The notes: generated from the sequence alone by a model not told the origin. Counted from the first letter of the stretch, positions 11,771-21,760 are shown. The stretch is 64,000 nucleotides of DNA from Astrothelium macrocarpum (GCA_021030915.1 JAGEMR010000002.1:496001-560000); one strand, 5' to 3'. A program made the numbers and translations.

Positions 11771-14700
11771 ATGCTTGGACAGCTTTTCAGTTCGTTGAAC
11801 CCTTCGCGGCGACCTCCCTCTCATCAGACCCCTCCGCTGGAATCCGTGACCGAAGACACTCACACCCGCCATCTCCTCTTTCCTGATCCCGCTATCCTTT
11901 CCCAGGCACCAGGACAGACTTACCCCCTACAAACCGCTCCGGATGGCAACACGATTGTGACGCCCGGCGCGTATGATGGCAAGAAAGGCGACTTTGATCT
12001 CGAGAGCGCCAGAGATGTCCGGATTATTATTGCCCAGGAGGATGTTGGACTACAGCCCAAGTCTATCTTGTTCGATTCAAAGCCGGCGCCGGTGAATACT
12101 GTGGCGCCTTCAGCGCCTGTGACTCCTAGTCACACCAGAAGATCATCGAGGGGAAGTGGAGTCTTCTCCTGGCAGGATGCTGCAGATGCCGCTCCAACCG
12201 CTCAACTGAAGCCGAGAGTAACCGTTCATACTACGCACGCGCCCAGCATTGATTCGAGAAGAACTTCTCTGACCAGCGAACCGCCATCACCTGGGGCGTT
12301 TAGCGCCAGTGCCTTCCAACGGTCACGTCGACGGAATATTTCGAATGCGTCCATGCCCAATATTGATGAAAACATTCACGGTCGCCTGAATCGAGACTCA
12401 AACGATGAATTAAAGACGTGCCTGGATTGCATGTTCGGATCGGCTGCTCTAAGCTACAAAGGTCCAACGACAAAGCTTCATATTCTCCCCTTGGAAAACA
12501 AGTCCTGCGATGGCTATCCAGTATACGGGTTCGATGGAGCGAGTTCCTTTGGCCGGTCTGAAGGTCGGAAGCGAAGCCAGTTGGTGAAGTCTTATACTGT
12601 TGGTAGCTCGACTGCTCTCGGAGATGACTTGGATTCGAGCAAGGCACGGTCTGGCGCTCGGGAGGGACGTCGTCGGACCATACTTATCACTCGAACCTTT
12701 TCGGTTCCTTTACCCAATAGCGACGATGTGCATGAGAGTATCCACGAACAGTTGACTCCTACTCCCCAAAACTCTTTACCAAAAAGCGGAGGGAGCTATC
12801 CATTTCCACCTGCGGAAGTGAGCAGCAACTCTCCACGGAATGGACAGCGACGTTCTAAGCAACGACGATCGCCTACTTATGCCATCTCAGTGATTATGCA
12901 ATTACCTATCAGCGCTGCAATGCCAACTTCTTTACGACCAAACCATTCAAGCGCCGGTCGTAGACCATCTAGCTCTTTGCGTGCGCCAGATTCACTAGCA
13001 TCCTCTAGCGAATCAGATGGGCGTTCGGGATGGACCATTCTAGATCCAGTCTTTGACTTTGAACAAATGACGGCCAGCTTGAATATGAGCGATGCTGATG
13101 ATGGAGTTGATTACGTGGTTCGCCATTGGGACGTCATTTCCCGGACACTGACGAGCATGCAGTTCATTGTTCAGGACAAAATTGAAGCGCTCCTTAAGGC
13201 TGCCGAGGGACCTGCTTCACCTGGCCCTTTTCGAACAAGCTTTCAAGACAGCCAGCACAGGACCGGACCACGAAGGGTTCAGCCACTACATCCAAATGCC
13301 TTGGCACTGGATGGCGATATCAAGGTGCTCTCTGACAGGGCACGAAAGAGGATTGTGCGAGGAATTGAGATTCCAAGAGTGGTTACCGGCCAGGCGCGGT
13401 GGGGAGTGTGGCGAGATGAAGCCCGTCATATTGGGAGATGGGCTGGCACAAAAGAAGAAAATTTCTTCTTCTTCAATCTTCTCACTGCCTTTCTTGGCAC
13501 GCATACTGAATGGCTTGCACTTCTCGGCCCGTTGCAGTACCGGAGACGATACCATGAGCAACAAAAGCAAGCCATTAGTGAAGAGCAAACCATTTCCAGT
13601 CGAACTATCATCATTTCTGACAATAAGATGGTTGCAAGAAGACTTGTTTTTCTACTTGCTGCCTTCCTGCCTTCTTCACTTGCATCAAGAGATGTTGGCT
13701 TTTTGGGAAGGCCGAGCTCCTCTGCTTCGTTCCGAGCTCAATCTCAGTCGCCACCAGCAAATACCACGGTCTTTAGACAGCCATCTCTACGGCGCACTAT
13801 CAATAGAAGAGGCAAGCCTCCTCGAACAAGTGCGCATAATCATAATGTAGTAAGGGAGAGTAGTCCAATCCGTCATGAGATTGGTACTTCTTCTCGTCCG
13901 TCTTCGAGGCGTTCTTCGGACGCTCAGTCCATACGGGCCTCAAGTCTTGCAATACCTTCAATAGATGGCGGACGGAAAAGCAGTGCTGCCACCGCGTCAA
14001 CTGTCACTCCAACCTCCGCGCTACCCGTCGCTCATTTTGCGCTTCCGCGTGCTGCTACTGCACCAAATGCAGATACCACGGATAGACCCGATAGCAGTGA
14101 CTCCCTCGTGTCTGTCAATTTAATGCAGACCTTGCAACGGAATAACAGCGCTCAAACGAGCAATCACAGCAATGAATCACAGACCCGTTGGGGTAGCTTA
14201 ATGAGCAATTTTTGGAGCACTACAAATCGGCGAGGATCAACTACATCTACAAGCGAGCTCCCATCTTCTGCCGAGGAGGGATTGGGAATATCGTCTTTGC
14301 CCAGTCAAATGCAACATGCCCGAAAACTATCTGGTGGCAATAAATTGCAAGAAATGGTCAGAGAAGTATCGACGGCAGACGGAGAGCTCTATGCAGAAGA
14401 TCTCGAAGAGCAACAGACAACTGACAATGAAACGGCTCTTCCATCACCGCTTCATCGCCCCGATCATAACAGAAATAGTGCGACAACACCTGCTCAGGCA
14501 ATCCCAGACCGATCGCCAGTCAAATCACCTCTGAAGGTGTCTGTTAATGAACGTGATGGGGTAATAGATGTTGATGTTGGATTGTCGAGCTTTGGGTCTC
14601 CTATGCAATCACCTCTTCTAGCAGGCTTTGCATCGACTTCTAGTCTGGATGCCTCCAGCTACGGCCACGCTTCCGTTTATTCTGGACCACCGGTCGATAC

Positions 14701-15547
14701 CGACCAACCAGTCAACGTCGCCGGCTGGCTCAAGCATTTCCACGAAGACTTTGCTCTCCAAGCCGTACGCCAATACGACAGCCTCGAAGCCGACATCAGA
14801 CGCTCAATGAGCTCCGAACCAACTCCCGTAACCGCAGCAGCTACCCCTTCCCTGGAAAACGGCCCAACCGACAAATGGGTCGACGTCTGCAGCGCCCTCA
14901 TCGCCGACACACAAACCTTCTCCATCAAACGCCTCCGCCTCCGCCGCCGCGTCCGCCTCGTCCCCGCGCCCAGCCAACCCGCCGTGACGCCCGGCCCCTT
15001 CGGCCCTCCCACGCGCCACCTGCACCACCAAACCCTCTCGCAGCACGCCATCCCGGCCATCCCCATGACCGAACACCACCTCGAAGAGCAGTTCACCGAA
15101 GAGCCCGTCATGGACATGGACGGCACGCTCGTCGACGCCGTCGAGCGCGTCCTCGCCCACTCCACCTCCACGGCCGCCTCGTCCGCGCCCTCCTCGCGCT
15201 CCTCCTCGTGCAAGAAGAAAACCCCGCGCCACCCCCACCCGCGCAACCCGGTCCCCACCGCGCCCCTCGTCGATCCGGCACCATCGTCCCCGGCACCCGA
15301 CGATGTCCCGCCGACCGCCGATGGCAAGCCGCTCCCCCCCGAGCAGCAGCAGCTCCCGAGCCTCGAGGTGCCCCGCCAGGAGTGTCGCCGTATGGTGCTA
15401 GGCGCGCTGGAGCAGGTGGCGAGGAGCGTGCAGGCCGAGGGGAAGCATCGTGGTGGACCCGGTGCCGCGATCGATAGTACGTTGAGGGAGGGGGTGAGGA
15501 AGTGGTTGAGTGAGGTGAAGGAGGGTGGGGAGGGGGGTGAGGGGTGA
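11771..15547 (+). CDS. LST4: Folliculin-interacting protein / Lst4 homologue
   Basis: A single-exon gene for 1,258 residues with the layout of fungal FNIP/Lst4 proteins. The Lst4-Lst7 (FNIP-folliculin) complex at the vacuole is a GTPase activator for Gtr2/RagC-D and helps amino acids turn on TORC1. Seen: the N-terminal FNIP motifs RHLLFPDPAIL and FDLESARDVRIIIAQEDVG (residues 30-95), SYKGPTTKLHILPL near 227, RTILITRTFSVPLP near 300, and the DENN-type core WRDEARHIGRWAGTKEENFF to LVFLLAAFLPSSL at about 545-640. A serine-rich disordered stretch follows, then the C-terminal conserved VAGWLKHFHEDFALQAV near 983. From about 14,690 the codon third positions become almost all C, then all G after about 15,370, with a possible G-quadruplex across the stop codon. 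IML1 is the upstream neighbour on the same strand. Confidence 0.88.
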   Translation: MLGQLFSSLNPSRRPPSHQTPPLESVTEDTHTRHLLFPDPAILSQAPGQTYPLQTAPDGNTIVTPGAYDGKKGDFDLESARDVRIIIAQEDVGLQPKSILFDSKPAPVNTVAPSAPVTPSHTRRSSRGSGVFSWQDAADAAPTAQLKPRVTVHTTHAPSIDSRRTSLTSEPPSPGAFSASAFQRSRRRNISNASMPNIDENIHGRLNRDSNDELKTCLDCMFGSAALSYKGPTTKLHILPLENKSCDGYPVYGFDGASSFGRSEGRKRSQLVKSYTVGSSTALGDDLDSSKARSGAREGRRRTILITRTFSVPLPNSDDVHESIHEQLTPTPQNSLPKSGGSYPFPPAEVSSNSPRNGQRRSKQRRSPTYAISVIMQLPISAAMPTSLRPNHSSAGRRPSSSLRAPDSLASSSESDGRSGWTILDPVFDFEQMTASLNMSDADDGVDYVVRHWDVISRTLTSMQFIVQDKIEALLKAAEGPASPGPFRTSFQDSQHRTGPRRVQPLHPNALALDGDIKVLSDRARKRIVRGIEIPRVVTGQARWGVWRDEARHIGRWAGTKEENFFFFNLLTAFLGTHTEWLALLGPLQYRRRYHEQQKQAISEEQTISSRTIIISDNKMVARRLVFLLAAFLPSSLASRDVGFLGRPSSSASFRAQSQSPPANTTVFRQPSLRRTINRRGKPPRTSAHNHNVVRESSPIRHEIGTSSRPSSRRSSDAQSIRASSLAIPSIDGGRKSSAATASTVTPTSALPVAHFALPRAATAPNADTTDRPDSSDSLVSVNLMQTLQRNNSAQTSNHSNESQTRWGSLMSNFWSTTNRRGSTTSTSELPSSAEEGLGISSLPSQMQHARKLSGGNKLQEMVREVSTADGELYAEDLEEQQTTDNETALPSPLHRPDHNRNSATTPAQAIPDRSPVKSPLKVSVNERDGVIDVDVGLSSFGSPMQSPLLAGFASTSSLDASSYGHASVYSGPPVDTDQPVNVAGWLKHFHEDFALQAVRQYDSLEADIRRSMSSEPTPVTAAATPSLENGPTDKWVDVCSALIADTQTFSIKRLRLRRRVRLVPAPSQPAVTPGPFGPPTRHLHHQTLSQHAIPAIPMTEHHLEEQFTEEPVMDMDGTLVDAVERVLAHSTSTAASSAPSSRSSSCKKKTPRHPHPRNPVPTAPLVDPAPSSPAPDDVPPTADGKPLPPEQQQLPSLEVPRQECRRMVLGALEQVARSVQAEGKHRGGPGAAIDSTLREGVRKWLSEVKEGGEGGEG

Positions 15548-15553
15548 GGGGTG
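15521..15553 (+). other. Predicted G-quadruplex motif spanning the LST4 stop codon
   Basis: Five runs of three or more G separated by one to three bases lie on the coding strand from 15521 to about 15553 and include the TGA stop at 15545-15547. This satisfies the usual G3+N1-7 quadruplex rule. A fold in the mRNA could affect termination, but this is prediction only. Confidence 0.6.
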
Positions 15554-16136
15554 ATTTGGTTTTGGTCTTGGAGGATAGAGGATGGGAATAGAGGCATGAA
15601 TGGGGAAGGGGGGTGGGAGTTAGCTTTTGATTGCTTGCTTGCTTGCGTTTGAGCGGGCGTTTTTGGGAGATGCGGGGATATCCTAGGTGCATGGGATTTG
15701 TAACTGGAATTGAGCTCTAGATGGCTAATGTATTTGATGAATCTTTATTGTTGTAGAACTTGAAGATAGGAAGGTTTGTAATTGAGCATTGGCAATGTCG
15801 ATCTTGATCGTGGCCATATTATGTAGCTCAAAATGCCTCAGAGCCTAACCCGGAGCTAATGGCGAGTACGAATCGTATACTAGAAACTTCCTTGTTATGT
15901 CTAAAAATTCCCTAAGATTTATAGAATATAACCTTGGCAATTCCGCATAAATCTGCTGTGGAGCCTACGCCTATTTCGAAGATCGACGGGTCGAACGCGG
16001 TCTGGTCGGCCTTGTTTTAACATCCATGTGCACAATCTTATTTCTGGTAGAATATTCTATTGCTTTTCAGGTCACATACTTTGAAAAATCTAAAACCAAG
16101 AATAGAGCGAGGAGGAGTTTCCTCGCACATGTCAAT
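15548..16136. other. Convergent intergenic region
   Basis: The gap of 589 bp between the 3' ends of LST4 (+) and the ankyrin-like gene (-). The first 100 bp continue the G-rich tract of the LST4 end; the remainder is AT-richer. No gene is seen. Confidence 0.55.
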
Positions 16137-17783
16137 TCAGACAATACCACGAATAAAATCTTCTGCGTATCTGGCAAATCTCGACAGTATCCTTTCGCTA
16201 TGATCATGCTGAACGACGCCCATGTTGGATTCAATGATACGAGGATACACCTGTTTCCAGTAAGCTTCGTCATAGTCATCCAGACATTTTTTGACAGTAC
16301 ACCACCATGTCTCGTGTTTCGAATGATCAATCTGCGGATTCCTCATGTCGGAAGAATCCCTTTCAACAGCTGCTTCAGGCATGTAAGTTTCTTCCCATTC
16401 TTCCTCCGTCTCCCATCCGGATCGTTCGCTTTCTGTATCTCCAGTTTCGTTATGACTACTAGGCATGTCTCTGTCTGGCTCATCTCCGCAATAGTCTTCA
16501 CTACCACTTTCAAAGTCCACAGTGTAGGTCTTGGACCTTGACTTCTTAGGACAATCTTCGTTGCATGTTTTCAATGCCCTGGTCCAGGCGCGTAGCGTTC
16601 TGGCGTTATGCTGTTTGGCATAATGACATAACTCCTCTATGACCTTCAGCTCTCTTACTTTAGCACCACCATGGTTCAGCAAGAGTCGAAATATCTCAGT
16701 CAGCCACACCTCTACGCGGACCAATTTCTTGAATCGATGGCGTATCCATGGAGGCTGATCGCTGTCTCCATAAGAATGTTCTGTCAAGAGCCAGATGACG
16801 CCTGCTCCTTCGTAAATAGCCGTCTCCATAGCCTCTACCACGCAATGTTTGCTTCCAACCCCTGAAAAAAGCGCACCACGGTCCAAAAGCTTTCTAATGA
16901 GATCCTTTTTCAAGGACAAGTGTTTTTCGACGTCTTTGACATAACTAGTCACCCAAAAGCGAACATGGGGAGCGACGTATGAACATGCATCAATGAAATG
17001 GTAAGACCTCAGACTGCACAGCTCTGCCAGTTGCAAGGCATGCCAAGATATCTGCCACTGGCTTTGGTTGATGAAAAAATTTAAACTTTCTGCCCAAAAT
17101 AACTTCTTGTAACCGTATGCTCCCGGAAAGTCGTATGCAATGTAGGCGCCGTCATCCACACAAATTAAAGCTTCCTCGTTATAGAAAGGGTCGGTATGAG
17201 CGCGCATCAACAATTTCCTGAGGAGAAAGTCGAGATAGTCCATCTGCGATGCACCGAAGGCAGGAAGAGAAGCTGTTCCAGACAAACAGAGGGCAAAGAG
17301 GCTAGTAGGATTACTCGTGAACAATTTTAGAGCATTGTAGCCTATGGTACCGAGCAGGAACTTCACTTACGTCTCGTCTAAGTCAAGGCATCCTGCATCA
17401 AGTCCTGAATTCAACAGCAGATCTATAATTGCATCCAGTCCTTGGAGCCGACTTTGAAGATTTTCGTGCTTCCCGATACAAACTGCAAACTCCCAGTGGC
17501 GTGAGAGGGGAAAGATGATTTAGTGTCTCTGTCTTACCTTGACCCCAACCGCAACAAAACCGAGAAGATTCCGCCCGTCTCTATCGATATCATAAGGGGA
17601 CGCCTTATTCTCGTCGAACGATCTTCGAATGGCCCCCAAGTCGTGTGTAAGACATGCTTTCACGATTTCAGATCTTTCATCCACTTGATTGACCGTGCTC
17701 AAGTTCCAGTGTGAAAGATTAGGGATACGAGTTCGACCCCAAATATTCCATGTTTCATATTCAAGGACAGCCCCATAGGACAT
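16137..17783 (-). CDS. Ankyrin-repeat-like fungal protein, N-terminally short
   Basis: Three exons, 17538-17783, 17371-17489 and 16137-17301, joined by introns of 48 and 69 nt, give about 509 residues. Exon 1 ends in an ankyrin-type helix pair (SEIVKACLTHDLGAIRRSFDE, then ASPYDIDRDGRNLLGFA), and exon 2 carries another (LDAIIDLLLNSGLDAGCLD, then DETLFALCLSGT). The rest is helical with no family I know, and includes an acidic stretch near residue 380. Relatives of this large fungal ankyrin group usually have several hundred residues before the repeats. Here the first ATG in frame is at 17783 and nothing convincing lies upstream, so the gene may be truncated or have unseen 5' exons. It sits in a repeat-bearing island with two other lineage-specific genes. 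Function unknown. Confidence 0.6.
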
Positions 17784-18268
17784 GAGCCAGGAAGCGGGCA
17801 AGAAGGTCAAAGTCGTCTTAGAATGTGTTTTTTCTTCTGCACGGTCGTTGGCTTCTTCTCGGACGTATGAGGGGATAGTAGTTGTAATAGACAGGACACC
17901 AAAAAAATCTTCTTTGGGTAATCGTTGTGCTTGGAAATCGGGGCCCCGTTTTGCCGTTTAGGGACATCTGTTCTCATTTCGGCCAATTTCGACCCCAATG
18001 GGTGAATGTACGTGCTCGTTATCTTCTCTGGGCATTTACGTAGCACACAAATGGGTGTTATAAAACTATCCCGCTTTATTAACAATAGATCGCAAGCAAA
18101 TCGGTATATTTATTATAAAGATAATTCAAGACGAAAGGATGAGGTTTGGGTATATTGAAACATGCTAATCTTCTGATTACTCGCCAATACAAATCAACTC
18201 AAATTTTATCAAATGACATCTCTTGCTGTCTCCGCGCCCAGGCGGAGACTTGAAAAACGACGCTCCTT
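17784..18268. other. AT-rich spacer between two minus-strand genes
   Basis: The gap of 485 bp lies between the stop of the DUF7924-like gene and the start of the ankyrin-like gene. It has long A/T runs near 18090-18130. If the ankyrin gene has missing 5' exons they would be here, but I could not place them. Confidence 0.45.
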
Positions 18269-19945
18269 TCATTTCGCCGGATTCTTTAATAGCGATATTA
18301 TCTCCTTTTGCTGCTCCAACTGCTGCTCCATCTGTCGTCTCAGCTGATCCAACTGATCCTTGCTGTTCTGTCTCTGCTGCTCCAACTGTTGCTCCAACTG
18401 CTCTTTACTGTCCTCTCGCTGCTTCTCCAACTGCCCTTTACTGTCCTGTCGCTGCTGCTCCAATTGGTGCACAAGCTCTTTTATTTGCACAGCCATCTTG
18501 GTCATTTCTTGTCGTTGTAAGGCACTTGCAGATTGGCTAGGTAGCTTGAATACTCCTTCATTCTGCGTGGGGGTCTTTTGAGAATCCTGGTACGAACTCG
18601 ATTTGTCGAGAGACACGTCAGAACTGGCTAAAACAAGCCCAGTCTGCTGTGGCGAGGGTAAATGCATGACAGCATCCTTGATCCTTTTCCGATGATCTGG
18701 AGCGAACTTTTCATAAATGTTCATCACAAAGTTGTATGCCTTATGTCTGTTCATCCCGTTTTGAACAGTCAAACTGAAATGGTCGATTTGGTAATGGTAA
18801 TACTCTATTTCTCCTGAGCTTTCCGGCTTAATGACACCGTAGTGACCATACAAACTAACCAGGTCGTTATCGTGCGATACGGTGAACACCAAAACTTGAC
18901 CACTGAGCTCCTGTACACGATGGGGTTCTGTATGACCGAAAGCCTCTTGATATAGTGCTATAATGGCTCTCACAGCGATACTAGCACTGTGAGTATTTTG
19001 TCGCCCAGCTTTGTTCATTCCTGCCTCTCCTGTCTTTGCCTCACACATCAGGAACGGAAATAGAATCTCTGGAGTAAATCGAAATGGTTTGTCTGGTTGA
19101 GCATAATTTTCGAGTTTTTTTATCTCCTCATCGGTGAATGCATTTTGTTGAAGACCAGCCGTATAATCTGGTTTGGGTCTCGTGCTACCCATTGTTGCAC
19201 ATCGAATCCAGTCCGCATTAAGCTCGTCGCACATATAGTTATGTTCAATTTCTCCTCGAAAGAAGAGATTTTCTGCAGATGGAACAATCCAAGGCATTAC
19301 GTCCCTTTGAGTTCGAGCTTCATTCAAATGCTGGACGCGTTCGAGAACTTGAGAGAATTCCTTGATTGTAAAGATTGAGGATTTGTTAGTCGTGCGGTCA
19401 CCTTTAAGATAATCCTCGCAAAGCTTCTCACTGTCTTTCTGAAGAAACCGCGATGTCCTCATATGAGCGCCGTGCGATGCCATCCGCTCTTTTACATCGG
19501 AATGATGTGCGGATTGGCTTTGTCTCTTGCCTGGAGACATCTCGGAGACGATAAGAACTTGTCGACAGAAATCTTTCGGCCAATATGAGGTTGCCGCCCA
19601 GTTAGCAACAGGGTCAGCCGCATTTATATCTGTGTCTACTTGTTCTGATATGCTCTCTCCTTTTCCTGAATGCGCTATGGGCCCTTCCTTAGAACAGGAC
19701 TTGTGAGACAAAGTCGTCTTTCTTTTGCTTCCCGATAGCTGCTCATGAGGGGTGGCCGACGATGATAGTGGTAGCTGCTGGCGCGCTTGGCTTCCTCTCA
19801 TAGCAGTCTTCTTGAGTGCTTCCAATCGAGCACTTCTGCGGAGAGGTTCTTTGCCTTCCCCTGCAGTCAAAGTACTCTCCTGAATTGGAGGCTTACGGCT
19901 AGCTTGTGGAATATCGCTTTGATAAGGTCTCTGTCGCTTGGGCAT
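18269..19945 (-). CDS. DUF7924-like protein with repetitive coiled-coil tail
   Basis: A single-exon gene for 558 residues. The first 150 are basic and disordered, with RRSARLEALKK typical of this fungal family. The core (about residues 220-440) has the conserved run RPKPDYTAGL, FTDEEIKKLENYAQ, FPFLMCEAK, NTHSASIAVRAIIALY and GQVLVFTVSHDND, which I recognise from memory as the fungal family annotated DUF7924. The spaced PDY and C-E-A-K motifs fit a PD-(D/E)XK nuclease-like fold, which is an inference. The last 75 residues are a Gln/Glu/Lys coiled coil built from near-repeats of an 11-residue unit (QLEQQRQDSKG, QLEKQREDSKE). The product is probably nuclear and oligomeric. The function is not known. 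The gene lies in an island with degenerate repeats upstream of its start. Confidence 0.75.
   Translation of the reverse strand: MPKRQRPYQSDIPQASRKPPIQESTLTAGEGKEPLRRSARLEALKKTAMRGSQARQQLPLSSSATPHEQLSGSKRKTTLSHKSCSKEGPIAHSGKGESISEQVDTDINAADPVANWAATSYWPKDFCRQVLIVSEMSPGKRQSQSAHHSDVKERMASHGAHMRTSRFLQKDSEKLCEDYLKGDRTTNKSSIFTIKEFSQVLERVQHLNEARTQRDVMPWIVPSAENLFFRGEIEHNYMCDELNADWIRCATMGSTRPKPDYTAGLQQNAFTDEEIKKLENYAQPDKPFRFTPEILFPFLMCEAKTGEAGMNKAGRQNTHSASIAVRAIIALYQEAFGHTEPHRVQELSGQVLVFTVSHDNDLVSLYGHYGVIKPESSGEIEYYHYQIDHFSLTVQNGMNRHKAYNFVMNIYEKFAPDHRKRIKDAVMHLPSPQQTGLVLASSDVSLDKSSSYQDSQKTPTQNEGVFKLPSQSASALQRQEMTKMAVQIKELVHQLEQQRQDSKGQLEKQREDSKEQLEQQLEQQRQNSKDQLDQLRRQMEQQLEQQKEIISLLKNPAK
18290..18480 (-). 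repeat. In-frame repeats encoding the coiled-coil tail
   Basis: Near-repeats of about 33 bp within the 3' end of the DUF7924-like gene, with CTGCTCCAACTG and CTTTACTGTCCT recurring on the plus strand. They encode Gln-Leu-Glu-Gln-Gln-rich 11-residue units and would allow length variation between strains. Confidence 0.75.
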
Positions 19946-20139
19946 TGTGTATCAATGCGAGAGATAAGCACCGTTTGGAAGAAATAGAGATGATAGTGCA
20001 GGTAGCCGCCAATGTCATTTCCGGGCCGACAGGAAACCTATACATGAGTATTAGTGGTATCTACTTTTGCTTATTAATAATGACCGCTAATTGTACACTC
20101 CCGGCTCCCACGGCAAAATCCCTATCTGTAAAACGCTAT

Positions 20140-20215
20140 GTGCTGGGGAATCGAGTACAAATTTGGCGCGCTCCTCTGCCCAGGCAAAACCATGACGGGA
20201 GGAACAACGCCTAAA
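20140..20215 (-). repeat. Degenerate dispersed element, copy A (inverted)
   Basis: Read on the minus strand, this stretch has TCCCGTCATGGTTTTG followed about 40 bp later by GATTCCCCAG. The same order of short matches occurs on the plus strand in copy C at 21661-21760. Identity is patchy, so it is an old or mutated copy. Confidence 0.5.
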
Positions 20216-20303
20216 ATTAGCGTATGTTAAATTAGCTTTTGTCCCTTTTTTTTTGGTAGCACTAGTACTAAATCAGAAATGAGCTGCTAACAGTGAAATC
20301 TTA

Positions 20304-20373
20304 GTGTATGGGCGCATTCCTTAGAAGTGTACGGGCGCATTCCTGAGAAGTGTATGGGCGCGTTCCTTTAGAA
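20304..20373. repeat. Tandem repeat of 23-24 bp, three copies
   Basis: Three head-to-tail units start at 20304, 20327 and 20350. Each begins GTGTA(T/C)GGGCGC, continues with A/G-TTCCT and ends in AGAA, differing by a few substitutions and one extra T. It lies in the gene-free part of the island. Confidence 0.9.
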
Positions 20374-21184
20374 GTGACAATCTAGATTTCAGAGACTGGT
20401 GCGCCCACTTTCCAAGTACAGTCGTTGGAAGTCAAGCTTCCTTACGTGCAATCTTGTAATAGTTTGTCAAATAGCTCACCTTCTGCAGGATGCGTTTTGG
20501 CAACAAACGTCTTAAGAAGTTACACAGTGGCCACGGCTGAAACGTTTACGCTTAGATACAATCATTCCAGTATAAAAACTAGGTTTGTTCAAAAGACAGG
20601 GAATTCTTGGCAAGGACATTAATAGATCTGGATCTTGTAAATTAAAGGTATCAACGTCTTATCAAAGACTTGTGAGGATATGTGGTCAATGCTATGAGCG
20701 TTATGGAAGATAGCAATAAAAAGGGCGGATTAGTTCGCTAATTGTCAAATCTTGAGATGTAGGTCTTAGTCGGTAGTTTATTGTTGAAGCTTGTGGCGTA
20801 TTTGGTTGGATGACAGTGAGTGCGGCACTGCTAGATTAAACTGACAACAACGTCCATTCAACTATGACTGTAATGAAGCTATTCAAAGGTACCTACTGAG
20901 TGATTCAACGAATACATAAAGCTACGTAATCCCTACGCGCACTTTATCCCTGCGCGCTCTCTAACCCTACATACTCTTTATCTCTGTGTTTCTTATCCTC
21001 ATATTTTTCACTCCTTCACACGTCTTATTTTTACAATGTAACCAAAACGCTGAATAAAAATGGAAAAAGTCAATTTAGTGTAGAGTTTTGTACCGTCTAG
21101 CAATGTATATCATCTGACAACGCATTCTGTAGATGATATGTGTCATTAGACAGTACGACACTCTATTCTAAATTCAGATGTCAT

Positions 21185-21280
21185 TGCTCTCGTCCCACTT
21201 TTGACAGCTTGGATCAGCTGAAACAGCGATAAAGTGCGCTAAAATAGTGAAAACAGGCACCGGGCTCCCCAACCCATCAT
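21185..21280 (+). repeat. Degenerate dispersed element, copy B
   Basis: It shares with copy C, in the same order and strand, a TCCCA..TTTTG.CAG start, an AGC..AA.CAGC middle and a GGCACCGG..TCCCC end followed by CATCA. The two copies lie about 480 bp apart. Confidence 0.5.
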
Positions 21281-21660
21281 TCTAAAGGAGAATACTCCAA
21301 AGTGCGCATATTTATCATTCGGAAAAATGAGTGGGTCTCAAGCGCAAAGAGAATTAAGACTCTCAGGAACTAAGATTTATCAGTAAAATCGTATAAACTA
21401 TTTAAAATTATCTCACTTTTAGACACTCTATAGTGAGCAATATTCATTGAATTCACCATCCTTATTCCAGATGTAATTGGTGACTCTGGGGGTATAGAGA
21501 CCCAGGGGTTGTGGAGGTCCTAAGGGCACAGAATCCGTAGATATACAAGAGTGTGGAGATCTTAGGAATAAGAATACCCTAAGAATACCAAGGCCCCAGG
21601 GATACTGAGATTCCAATAAAAGCTAAACACAATATGCAAAAGCTGATTTCATGCAGACTA

Positions 21661-21760
21661 AGTTTGGGCGCCGTTTTTCCCATCTTGGTTTTGGCAGTCC
21701 AGGCGAGCTAAAGCAGCGGCAAACTGAACTGAAACGGGCACCGGATTCCCCAGGACATCA
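21661..21760 (+). repeat. Degenerate dispersed element, copy C
   Basis: The clearest copy of the element: TTTTTCCCATCTTGGTTTTG near its start and GGGCACCGGATTCCCCAGG near its end. It matches copy B directly and copy A in inverted orientation. No open frame is present, so it resembles a miniature element or a terminal fragment. Confidence 0.5.

Noticed and set aside
14677..15597. 306-codon minus-strand frame antisense to the LST4 3' end, and other long frames there
   Set aside because: The strong C/G bias removes stop codons from all frames. The encoded sequences are low-complexity Arg/Gly/Ser/Pro with no family match, and the sense frame is a conserved protein.
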